DNA of 64,000 nt. Source: Marsupella aquatica. Lineage: Eukaryota > Marchantiophyta. The translations under genes were made by a program, and so were the position numbers. Position 1 is the stretch's first letter. Each line of letters opens with the position of its first letter. The notes under the pieces were generated by a model. The model searched no databases. It was given only the letters and a program-made list of their open reading frames with translations, and was not told the DNA's origin. The stretch is from positions 13,516,001-13,580,000 of the forward strand of contig OZ316894.1 of assembly GCA_973895155.1 (NCBI GenBank), given 5' to 3'. Positions 34,768 through 44,614 of this stretch are shown here, one piece after another.

Positions 34768-36737
34768 ATGGAGCCATTGTCTTCACCCAAGAGCTTGTCA
34801 TCAATAGGATCGTTCAAGTCAGTCGAGTCAAGCCGAAGGGAGACCAGGTCTACAGTGAACAAGAAGGCGCTCCAGGCGGGATTGAAAACACCGAGGAGGC
34901 CCAAGACGGTGAACCAAGTAGATGTCGTGAATCCAACGTTTCAACCTGGAGCTTCAGAACCCTATTCTGTTGTCATCAATCGCCATCTTTTCCCTTTTGG
35001 AAATGATGAATTTGGATTCCCGCTCGCTCCTCCAAGGATTCCCCTTTGCAGAATGCAAAACATGCAGATCGTTCGGTCCTTGCAAACTAACTCGACTGCA
35101 ATCGAGACACTCAAGAATGAATTCCGGATGCAGGGATACATCGAAGATGCGCCTCGATTTTACGTCCAAATGACCGATGAAGATGGCCTTGTCCAGATGT
35201 GCGAGGATGTGATTCGGGAGTCGTGGGATGACATGTGGATTCTTCAGAATGAAGAATTCGAGAGGGAATGTGATTCTCACGAAGCTTTCAAAATTTTGAA
35301 AGACAAAATGTTCTGTGTTTTCGATGGAAATCATCGTCTGTACTCATGGATGCAACTTGCGGACGAGAATCCCCATGATGTCAAATATCATCCTCGAGTT
35401 GTTTGCCGAATTTTCAAGGGTGACAAGAACTCATTCGTGCAGATTGAGTCGGCAATGCATGCGCTGAATAGGTTTGTTTCTTTTCCTTCAAGCTGTGAAT
35501 TGTATATAAAATTCTTTCATTTCCTCTTGTTAGCGATCTCGCTGACCTGGCTCTTTTGTTCAGGTTGACTCAATGTCACGTTGAGAATTCTTGGGTCCTT
35601 GAAGCAGAGAGAGTCCACAAGGTTCTCAGTAATGACCTTTCTGTATACAAAGATATCATCGATGCAGACAACTACAAACTTTTCCAGCAGAAGATGGCAA
35701 ATATCAGGAAACCGGCTTGGTATTCGAAGAACATGACACTCGATGCCTGCACGTACATTCTGTCTGCTGCTAATATTGCAGCGCAGACGAAAGATTTGAA
35801 GAAGAAGTTTCAGTTGAAAGAAGCGCAAGGAGAACCTCTTTCAAAAGCTACGCAAGACATGGCAGTCAAAGACATGATGAAGGAGCAACTGGCAGATTGG
35901 AATGTGAAGGTGCCAAAGATTGGACCTCTCCTGAATCCTGAGTTTGGTGACTTTTTCCAGAAGTGTGTTGAGATGCACAACTACTGCGAACATGAGAGGA
36001 AGGAGGCCCAACGAACAGACGATAAAGGAAGGGGTAATGTGTCATGTGGTCTCGATCATGCGAGGCTATTTACGGGTGTCTCGTCGTTGACTCCCCAGCT
36101 CAGATGTGTACTCCTCGAGGCACAATGCAGACCTGAGCTTAGCAAGAAGTACTTCCACCCTGGTCAATTCTCGGACAGCGAAACAAAACTTTGGCTTCAC
36201 CGATGGGCTGTATGGGAGCAGGTTGAGTCAATTTGTTCTTCGCTCATGTCTGAGATTATTTCAGAGTTGATCCCAACTGTTCCAGATGCAAGGATCCTTA
36301 CTTCGTCTGAGAAGACAAAGCCATCGCTGATCCTTGACATAGAGGAGGACTTTGAAGATTTCCAAACGAGAGTGAAATCTTGTTTTTTCAAACAGATTTG
36401 GCCACCAAAGTCGGGTGAGAAGATTGACATCTCACTTTTTCGGAGGAGGGCAAAGAGATATACGTATCGTTTTTTTGTGGATAGAGAAGTTGCTGACAAA
36501 ACATATTGGTGGTCCTATCCTGCTTGCTTCTCGCCTTGGATAGCAGGAGTAAAAGAGGATCCGACCTCCGTTAAATATGGAGAGTACTCGATGTACCCAT
36601 GTGAGGGAGTGGAGGCTCCAAGGAAGATGAGTGAGTGGGAAGTCCTTCACTGTCCATGGTATTTAGAATCAGACAAATGGGCAGTGACATTTGACACAGC
36701 AGAGAAGGCAGTGTCACGTCATCGGCTGCGACCTTAA
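34768..36737 (+). pseudogene. ParB-like (DGNHR) gene, two exons, cut by an LTR
   Basis: Exon 1 is 34768-35471 (an upstream in-frame Met at 34675 is possible) and exon 2 starts at 35564 after a 92-nt intron (GTTTGT...TTGTTCAG), giving ...HALNR|LTQCHVENSW. Residues ~185-191 read FDGNHRL, the signature of ParB/sulfiredoxin-like nuclease-fold domains, preceded by RFYVQMTDEDGLVQMCEDV. The rest (about 380 residues) is helical-looking with no domain I know; near the end are YWWSYPACFSPWI and YPCEGVEAP. At 36712 the LTR of Gypsy-A begins, so the last residues (SRHRLRP) are LTR-derived and the native C-terminus is lost. It may encode a DNA-binding or NTP-using partner of the adjacent transposase; this is inference. 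Confidence 0.65.
35472..35563 (+). other. Intron of the ParB-like gene, with palindrome
   Basis: 92 nt, donor GTTTGT, acceptor TTCAG, splitting an AGG codon. It contains TTAGCGATCTCGCTGA at 35530-35545. Apart from the palindrome it does not resemble the transposase intron. Confidence 0.75.
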
Positions 36738-39700
36738 CTCAGACTTCAGCTTAGACGGGCACATCCCTCGTAAACCTGAGGGTTTGGGCAGGAAGGGAAG
36801 CACGTAATGCACCTTATTCTCGTAAACTAGCGCTAAGTACGCATACTGCTAAATACGGACACCTCCTAGGTATGGTTTGTGTTCCGCCGCCGGAACGTAC
36901 CTTAGTCGATAGCAGGATCGACCCCGGCTTAAGGGCTTCTAAGCCTTTGTGCTGTCCGCCTTTGATCCGGATTCGATGATACAGGTCCTCAACCCGTGCT
37001 CGCAACCACTTACCCGCAGGCTGCACCCTGTGCACGTCTCGGGTAGTGCGTTCGGCCTGGCACTGCCACCTATATACGAGAAACCCACACACATACACGC
37101 GCACATGCATACAATCTCAATTTACACGAAGGAAAATGATGGGAAAAGATTTTACTACAAAGGGAACATACGCGTACACTTAGTTGACCCGACAGCCCCG
37201 GAATGAACAGGTTCAAGGCCGAGGGTGCACACTACAACGGAGCCCGGCTCCGCACTCGCCCGACGAGCTTAGTCCTACCCCCTCCCCTTGGTACTCTTTC
37301 ATTCCCAGAGGTCGGGACTCCCCGCACATACCGCGGACGCCCAACTCTGCAACTAAAAACCCCCCCTCCTCTACCGAGGGGTGCACTAAATACTAAGGGA
37401 CGAGGGATGGGGTGTCCTCTCGCCGAAGATTTGCTGACTAAGGTCCTAACTAAGCTGACAGTCAGGCCGGAAAACGTCTGTGTCTTATTAGAAGATCCTA
37501 ATCTACGCAGGCTGGACAACACGGCAGCGCTATTGTACCTAAGGCAGGTGCCTGTCCCAAGAGCCTGACTAAGCCAGTCCTAATCCTAATCTATTCCTAC
37601 TCCGCTGCTAATGCCTGGCACGCTTGCCAGAGCCGCCCGAATGGGAGCGGCCATCCCGCTGCCTTCGAAGCCTGTCATTGTCCGCCTTGAGGAGCTGGAC
37701 CTGGTCCATCAGAGATTCGTTCTCTCGCCTCGCCGCGTCCGTCTCCTCTGCTGCCTCCTGACAAGCCTCCTCCAGCTGCTGGGCGTCACTTGTCAGTTTA
37801 TCCGCCAGCTGGTCCTGCTTCTCGGCCTCGGTTTGGAGCCGCGCCACCTCGGCCTGCAGCGTGGCTATCTCCACCGTGTCCCGTTGGGCCCGTTCCTCGG
37901 CCTCCTCCAGGTCTTTCTGCCAAGTGACAGTTTGATTCTTCAAACTGTCAATCTGGTTCCGGAGTCGTGTAATCTCGGCCTCGTTCCCAGCTTTGGCCTG
38001 TTCGGCTAGGGCGGTAAGAGCGTGCGCCTTTGCTAACAACTCATCGGTGGCTGCAACCTTGGGTCGTAGTTGCCAAAGCTCAGCCTCTTGAGCCGCAACT
38101 TCATTCTTTAGGTACACGGACTCCACCCGGTACCGCTCTATCCTCTGAAGGGCCTCTGACTGGGCCCGACCTGCCTTTACTGCGGCAACCAACTCCTGAT
38201 TGAAGAAACAGGCTACCTTCCGGGCCATGAACTCCCCGGTATCCCGGGCAATCTGATGAGAGAAATCTCCCAGAAGCCCGTTCAGAAATGTACCCGGTAC
38301 AAAGAGTTCCGGGTGGTCCAAGTTGTGCCTGTCCAGAGTTGGGCACGGGCAGACGTCAACACGCGCGGGGGCCGGGGCAGTGACGTCCAGCCCTGGGGAC
38401 GTAACGTTGGAAGGGGCTGGACTGTCCTCCTGTAGCAATGTCCGGTTCTCCGGAATAGCCACCGGTGGGTCTTTGGGAGAACCGGGTTCGGGTAAGACCT
38501 CCGCCGTACCAACTTTTGTACTTAGCCCGGCCTGTTGGGTCGCATCAACGGTTGCGACACCCGACCCATCCGGTACCTCCTCGGTTACGACTACAGCTAC
38601 TTGTGGAGGTGGGGTGGGTGAAGCTGGCGTGTCCGCTGGACTTCGGGCCTCGGGTTGGGGCCGCCTCTCCAAGGCCGGGAAAACCCACCTAGCTGGGACC
38701 AGCTTTGTAACGTTGACACGGGGAAGGGTTCGTCGATCAAACCGGGCGTACCACTCAAGAATGATCTCGATGTGGCTAGCAAAATACGCCTTCCCACCAA
38801 TGTACAGCGTCTTCCTTCGCCGCTCCATCTCTTCATGGAATTTCTTAGCGAAGTACAACGCCCACCTCCTAGTTGGATAGTTCTCGACCTGGATAACCTG
38901 GGCGGCGGAGATCTCCCCCCGGGGTTCCATCATGTGGAGGGCGTACCTCTGGAACTCCAGTCGCTCAGCTATCTTGGGGATGAGGCAGGTCTTCATCACG
39001 AACCCGTTGTCCACTGCTCCCTCTACGGGAAAACTTGAAGATTGGTACTTGGCTCCCTTGCCCCCGGGAGCCCGTGATTCGACTCGATGGTCACCTTCGG
39101 GTAACCCGAAGATCATCCTGAGCCGTTCTTCCGTGAGGGACATACTCCTTCCCCGCAGCCGAGTATGTTGACGCGCGTCGTCATAATTCGTGACGAACTC
39201 CGTCATGTCCTCCCCATAGTACCTGCAAGTGTTCCTGGGGAGGGAGGCGAGGTGCTCGAATCCCTGAGTCTTCAGGTACACCGCATGCTTGGGATGGAGG
39301 ATGTTTTTGTGAACATTTTCCCCCATGCGGTGCATCGTCACCTTGGCCACGGCTATCGTGGCCAACGGTAACCCGGATGCAGTGGCGGATTCCTTCCTCT
39401 TCTTCCCCGTGACTGGCTCAGGGAAGGTGACACCTCCCCATCCTCCCGATCGGGCCTGGGTAGTGCCACTGCCGTTAGTAACGGGCCCGGGTCGGCCACG
39501 GTCACCATGTTGTCTGCCGGGGCCGCTTCTGGGGTCAGAGCAAGGGTTGGGGACGATATAGTGTCGGCCCCCTGAGCGCTTGCTCCTCTGGGCCGCCTGG
39601 TCAAGGGTAGGGTAGCCTCGTCGTCATCGCTAAGATCCACAGCGTTGATGACGGAGTGTACTTGTGCTGGCTGGGCGATCGGTGGTGGGGTTTGGCTAGG

Positions 39701-40314
39701 CTGCGGCTGAGGCTGAAGTTGAAGCTGAGCCTGAGGTTGTATGGGTACGGGTACGGGTATGGGTACGACTGAGTTGGTCATGTTGGTTGCTGGCCGAGTT
39801 CCTATGAAACTCTGTAGGTGCTCGTAGAAGTTCTCCGAAGCAAGTGCAGACGACCTTGTCGAACGGGTAGTGCTGGACTCGCTGTTGATGATAGCCCGAA
39901 CCTGAGCAGGGATGTGGTCGAAGCTGGCGTGTGGACTGATGGACTGGTGCACTACAAAGGGTTGGCTCCCCTTTTATACCTTGAGGGCTTGTCGATCCCC
40001 CGACGTCTCCTCGACGCCCATAGGCTGAACCGCTCACGCTTGTGGTGTGCCGGCCACTCCGCCGGTCTGAGTCAGCGCGTGTCAGTGGCCGCTTCCTTAA
40101 GTTTGTTATACGGACCCGAGGGAGGGGCCCCTCCACGCTCGTAACCCGGGTGTGCGAATAGCGACCAGCCGCCAGTCCGAACCTGAATTCCCCCTTATTG
40201 CCTAATGATATCCTACCCATAATGATTATCTAAATATTGTCGTTATGCTAATAATAGCGGTCTAAGACACTCCTAACGCGCGTGCCGAGCGCAGTTAGAC
40301 CGAGGCGTCGTCAT
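36712..40314 (-). repeat. LTR A (3' LTR of Gypsy-A)
   Basis: Starts TGTCACGTCATCGGCTGCG and is very similar to LTR B. Relative to B it lacks 379 bp (between two copies of GGTCGAAG, at 49552 and 49931 in B) and about 22 bp next to its inner end, which makes the inner limit approximate. It has the palindrome GTTCCGCCGCCGGAAC at 36881-36896 and the stem GGCTTA...TAAGCC at 36926-36945. Confidence 0.85.
37608..39952 (-). pseudogene. LTR A copy of the LTR-encoded protein
   Basis: Two overlapping frames: 39952-39353 (N-terminal part) and 39365-37608 (585 codons, fully open). They are separated by a one-base deletion in a C-run at 39405-39408 (CCCC, where LTR B has CCCCC at 49046-49050). The N-terminus is also altered by the 379-bp deletion, so the first residues come from another frame. 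The long frame includes MHRMGENVHKNILHPKHAVY, SLTEERLRMIFGLPEGDHRV, KKFHEEMERRRKTLYIGGKA, the Pro-rich linker and the coiled-coil C-terminus. It lacks the CAG-to-TAG stops seen in LTR B. Confidence 0.8.
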
Positions 40315-40462
40315 CTTGATGGTGGTACTTTTTTACACGATCGTAGCTGATTCGTGTGGGGAGTAAATCGCCGGCATACGTCGCAAGCTCCAAAGATCCG
40401 TTACGGTAGATCTGATTGACAAGGAAGGGCCCTAACCACCGGGTATGAAGCTTCCCTGGAAA

Positions 40463-41410
40463 CTACATGTACCTACTATCGTACAGAAGGACTAGATCGC
40501 CTGCCACGACGTCGACCCTCCGTAGTCCTTTGTCGTGCTGCTTCTTCGAAGTTGCCTGTTTCTTCACGGCGTGTCGAGCTGCTAGTAGCCATGCTTCTTC
40601 CAAGGCTTCAATCTGATAAGCTCGGTCTGACAAACTTTCAGATTCAGGTAAGCAATCCCGAATGCTGACTCGTGGAGTGTGTACTTCAAACTTGACGGGC
40701 ACTAACGAATGTTGGCCGAACACAAGAAAGTACGGGCTGTGACTCGTAGTAGTTTTGTAAGCGAGATTATACGAGTACACCGCTGCGTATAACTTATCAT
40801 CCCAATCCGTTTTGTGCGCAACTACAGTTTTGTTGAGGATCTTCCCAATGATACCATTTGCCCTCTCCGCCATCCCGTTGGCTTTAGGATGATACGGGGT
40901 AGTCTTGCGGTGCTTGACTAGGTAACGCTCCGTAAGCTGGGCTACGGTATCATTGAGGAAGTGGGTTCCACGGTCGCTTACCAATTCTAAGGGCGGGCCG
41001 AATCGGGTGAAAATCTGTTCCTATAAGAATCTGGCACTGGTTGCGGCATCGTCCTTTACCGTAGCCCGTGCTTCGACCCACTTGGTGGAGTAATCAATAG
41101 CTAGTAGGATGTACCTGCATCTTTGCCTTCGGGTAACGGGAGTAAATGGCCCGATATAATCAATTCCCCATTTTTTGAATGGTGCCAATGGGAGCACAGA
41201 TGTGAGCGAGTGATGATGAGCCCGTCTTGGGGCCCCAGCCCGCTGACACAGGTCACAGCCCTTAATGAAGCGCTGTACATCCCGATGCAACGTCGGCCAC
41301 CAATACCCCGAGTCCAGAATCTTTCGGGCTATCGTGACCGCCGCGAAATGGCCTCCAGCTTCTTCTTCATGCAAGGCCCGCATCACGATAAGCGTCTCCT
41401 TATACTCCAA
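40463..41410 (-). CDS. pol: Gypsy-A integrase
   Basis: H2C2 zinc-binding segment (H..GGH ... GYWWPTLHRDVQRFIKGCDLC), then GIDYIGPF (first catalytic Asp), a TAG at 41021-41023, LVSDRGTHF (second Asp) and PKANGMAERANG (Glu). I count exactly 35 residues between the last two, the DD35E spacing. The C-terminal part (HTRWLGPFLV) continues past another TAG at 40463 to the end of the frame at 40295. Confidence 0.92.
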
Positions 41411-41416
41411 GCAGCG

Positions 41417-42004
41417 TCATAACTTCCCATTAACTCCTTCCTTATGTAGGTGACCCTGTACCATGACGTAAGGCCCGGCTTTCTGTAGAAACACAGCGGC
41501 GGCCTCCTGATTGATGCCGTCAGGGATGCAGCCTGTTAAAAGGAAGGTGATTATCGAGCCGTACCACGTTGGTGTCCCCTCCCCTACGTGGAACAACTCC
41601 TCATCCGGAAAAATATCATCAATTGGCTGATCGACTGGTATGCCGTCCAACCGTGAAAAGAAGTCGGCATTGAGGTATGCCTTTCCTGGCCGAACCCGAA
41701 CTTCGTAGTTAAATTCCTGGAGAAGTAGCACCCAACGGGCTATCCGTCCCGTTACGTCTGCTTTGTTGACCATGTACTTCAGGCTGTCGTGATCCGTGTG
41801 GAAGATGACCTTGTAGCCGAGCAGATAGTGCCGGAACTTCTTACATGAGTAGATTATGCCCAGTGCCTCTCGATCCGTGGGGGAATAATTTTTTTCGGCT
41901 GTGAATAATTGTCGGCTAGCCAAGTAGATGGGGTGATCGCGTCCGTCTATATCAAGCTGACTAAGCACAGACCCGATACAGAACCCTGACACGTCAACAT
42001 ACAC
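41417..42004 (-). CDS. pol: Gypsy-A RNase H
   Basis: YVDVSGFCIGSVLSQ, PIYLASRQLFTAEKNYSPTDREALGI (in two parts), FHTDHDSLKYMVNK and LNADFFSRLDG are standard Gypsy RNase H blocks with the catalytic D, E, D pattern. It would remove the RNA strand during reverse transcription. Same frame as RT, separated from it by one TAG. Confidence 0.9.
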   Translation of the reverse strand: MYVDVSGFCIGSVLSQLDIDGRDHPIYLASRQLFTAEKNYSPTDREALGIIYSCKKFRHYLLGYKVIFHTDHDSLKYMVNKADVTGRIARWVLLLQEFNYEVRVRPGKAYLNADFFSRLDGIPVDQPIDDIFPDEELFHVGEGTPTWYGSIITFLLTGCIPDGINQEAAAVFLQKAGPYVMVQGHLHKEGVNGKL

Positions 42005-42019
42005 GTGGAACTCCTTCTT

Positions 42020-44146
42020 CTAGTCTGGAGTGACCATGATAGGTGCGGTGGTGAGTCTTTTACGGAGTTCTTCGAAAGCAACCCGTCTCCTTGGGGTCTC
42101 CTTGATCACCGCATCCTTTTTCATCATCTTTGTTAGGGGCAAAGCTATTTTAGCAAAATCTTTAATGAACCGACGATAATACCCTACGCAGCCCAAGAAG
42201 GATCGTACTGCTTTTTGATCCACGAGGAACACCACTGCCATCCAGGCCGCAACTTTCTCTTGGTCCACCTCAATGCCCCGTTTGGACACACGATGCCCGA
42301 GTAACACCCCCTCCTCTACCCCGGAGAAGCATTTGGCGGGATGTAGTTTGAGGTTAACATCTCGGCATCGTTGCAACGTTCGTCTTAGGTGTTCGGGGTG
42401 CATGGCAACGGTTCCGAAGATGGCCAAGTCATCGATAAATATCTCCAGAAATTCCCGTAGGAAATCGTGGAAGATATTCATCATCAGGCGCTGAAACATG
42501 GCCGGGGCGTTACACAGACCAAAAGGCATCCTCCGAAATGCGAAAGTCCCCCACTCCGTCGTGAAAGTTGTTTTGAGCTGATCCGCGAGGCGAATCCAGA
42601 TTTGGTTATAACCTGAATACCCGTCAAGAAATGTATAGATTTCATTTCGGGCTACCATATCTAGAACCATATCCGTGAATGGTAATGGGTAATGGTCTTT
42701 GCGGGTTGCGTCGTTCAGCCTACGGTAGTCCTGACAAATACGAATCTTAGGTTTTCCATCCGTACCTCCCTTCTTGGGTACAATGACAATGGGAGAGACC
42801 CAGTTGCTGGCCATTACCGGGTAGATGATATCGGCGGTGAGGAGACGATCAATTTCCTCCTTCACTAAGATGGAGTACCTCGGGTTCATGCGACGTTGTT
42901 GCTGCCGTACCGCATGGGCTCCTAGGTTCAGATCGATCGTGTGTTCTCCCAACTCGGGGGAGACGCCTGTTAAATCATGATGACTCCATGCAAACACATC
43001 TTCATATTCCTTGAGCAAAGCTTGGATGGATTTTTCAGCCTCCCCTGTCAGAGCGTGGCCCAGGTTAAAAGATTTGTCCATCCCAATGGTGTACTTCCGG
43101 TAGTGCTCCTTCCTGATGACTTCAACCTGGTTTCGCAAGCTCGGGTCCAGGCTCGCATCAAGCTCGGCTAACCGAACTCCTCCGTACATGGGTGGAACCG
43201 GGATTGGTCTCGGGATTGGAGTTACTTCCTCCAATTGCGGAATGGACGGATCCCATGAGACTCGTTTCTTATGTCTCGGTCTCGAGTTTTCGGCCTCGGG
43301 CGGTTGTTGGGCTGGTTCGTGGTCACGAGGCTCTACAACGGTAGAAGCAGCCTCGGCTCCCTGCTTAGCTGGAGCCGTGTCCTCCGTCTCAACGAGTTGT
43401 TCATGCGTTTCCTCATCCCTGGCAGTAGATGTGCTTGGGGTGGACTCAATGGCAGCCCTCGGGTAATTTAGGAGATGTGTTTCGCGGGTTGCTTCAACTC
43501 CGAAGACATCTTCCTCGGACAGGGACGAGATGAGTTCAATCATATTGAGTTCCTCTTCCTCCGAGGTCTCCGAATCATATTCCTTGGGTCCTTGTGGGGT
43601 TTCTCCTTGATAATCGTCCATTGCCCATGATACCCGTACGGTGGGTTCCCCGAACCGTAGCTCCTTCTTTCCCCAATCCGTGACTACGTGGCCACCGTAC
43701 AGCCAGGGCCTGCCCAGAAGAACCGGGTAAGAGGAGGGACGAACCGGCCTCATAACTAGGAAGTTGAGATAGAACTCCACCCCTCCCACCAGAGTGAGCA
43801 CTCGTGTGAGCGTGCCTAATGGGAGGACCCTTGCCCCGTTTGCTAATCTGATAGCTCGGGCTGTGGGTTGATACGTGAGGTATCCTAACTTGACTGACGT
43901 TTCTTCAGTCATGATGTTGACTCCCGCTCCTCCGTCTACAAGAACCATCTTGATGGTACAATTATTAATTTCGATCGAGATGTCTGGCGCTCCAAGGTCC
44001 TTGCATATCATGTTGCAGTCCGCGATCCCAACTCGGGGTAGTCTCCTCCTTCGGCGACCCATGAGCAACTCCCTTAGTTGCCATTTGTACTGTGGGTTGT
44101 TCTGCTGCAGTTGCCCCACCGTCGCTATAACCGGGCAACTCTTCAC
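42020..44146 (-). CDS. pol: Gypsy-A protease and reverse transcriptase
   Basis: The protease has VLVDGGAGVNIM, with DGG at the catalytic position as in many plant Gypsy proteases. RT motifs in order: an acidic linker, VKEEIDRLLTADIIYPV, IVPKKGG, IRICQDYRRLNDATRKDHYP, FLDGYSGYNQIWI, TTFTTEWGTFAFRRMPFGL, the catalytic FIDDLAIFG and HPAKCFSGVEEGVLLGH. It ends with the connection region (FLGCVGYYRRFIKDFAKIA). It closes with TAG where the frame should run on into RNase H. Confidence 0.92.
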   Translation of the reverse strand: MKSCPVIATVGQLQQNNPQYKWQLRELLMGRRRRRLPRVGIADCNMICKDLGAPDISIEINNCTIKMVLVDGGAGVNIMTEETSVKLGYLTYQPTARAIRLANGARVLPLGTLTRVLTLVGGVEFYLNFLVMRPVRPSSYPVLLGRPWLYGGHVVTDWGKKELRFGEPTVRVSWAMDDYQGETPQGPKEYDSETSEEEELNMIELISSLSEEDVFGVEATRETHLLNYPRAAIESTPSTSTARDEETHEQLVETEDTAPAKQGAEAASTVVEPRDHEPAQQPPEAENSRPRHKKRVSWDPSIPQLEEVTPIPRPIPVPPMYGGVRLAELDASLDPSLRNQVEVIRKEHYRKYTIGMDKSFNLGHALTGEAEKSIQALLKEYEDVFAWSHHDLTGVSPELGEHTIDLNLGAHAVRQQQRRMNPRYSILVKEEIDRLLTADIIYPVMASNWVSPIVIVPKKGGTDGKPKIRICQDYRRLNDATRKDHYPLPFTDMVLDMVARNEIYTFLDGYSGYNQIWIRLADQLKTTFTTEWGTFAFRRMPFGLCNAPAMFQRLMMNIFHDFLREFLEIFIDDLAIFGTVAMHPEHLRRTLQRCRDVNLKLHPAKCFSGVEEGVLLGHRVSKRGIEVDQEKVAAWMAVVFLVDQKAVRSFLGCVGYYRRFIKDFAKIALPLTKMMKKDAVIKETPRRRVAFEELRKRLTTAPIMVTPD

Positions 44147-44614
44147 GTCTTCCTTAATATCGTAGTTCTCCTTTTTATCCTCTTTCGGCTGCAGCTTGGC
44201 TTCCTCTTGCTTTTCTTGCTCCTCTTGCTCCTGGCGCCGGGCGGTCTTGGCTGCTTTGATGTCCTTATCGATTGCCTTCTGGTATTCCCGAGCTTTGTAG
44301 GCCTCCAGCTATTTCTTTACCAATTCTTCGATGCGGGGGAAAAATAGCTTAGGGTCGTCCCGTCGGTAGTCATCGTCCTTCTCCGGGGGTATATCTATTG
44401 CTGGCTGCACTGGAGTAGTATCTTGCTTTTTCCTTCGTTTCTCCTCCGTCTTCTCTTCCTTCCGTTCGGCCCTTGTCGACACTCGGTAGCACTCGGCCTC
44501 ATCCAATGGATCAGGGTGCTCTGCTACATCCACCAAATTCACCCACTCGGTGTTGTCATCTTGCCATTCTACAGCAATCATTTGGACGACTGCATCGCTC
44601 GTGGCTGGTCCAGC

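Larger units (their letters stand above)
28774..35545. repeat. Palindrome series type 1 (TAGCGA-NN-TCGCTA)
   Basis: Sites at 28774-28787, 29945-29960 (CTAGCGATATCGCTAG), 30083-30098, 30213-30228 (degenerate), 31989-32006, 34269-34288 (AGCTAGCGATCTCGCTAGCT, a 20-nt near-perfect palindrome), 34365-34382 and 35530-35545. All are outside coding sequence: four between genes, two between the divergent pair, and two inside introns. I noticed no such site elsewhere in the window. Confidence 0.88.

Noticed and set aside
34578-35006. 142-codon frame overlapping the start of the ParB-like gene
   Set aside because: Out of frame with the conserved DGNHR region and has no spliced continuation.
36197-36650. 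Minus-strand open frames opposite the ParB-like exon 2
   Set aside because: Shadows of a long, protein-like plus-strand frame with matching splice sites.
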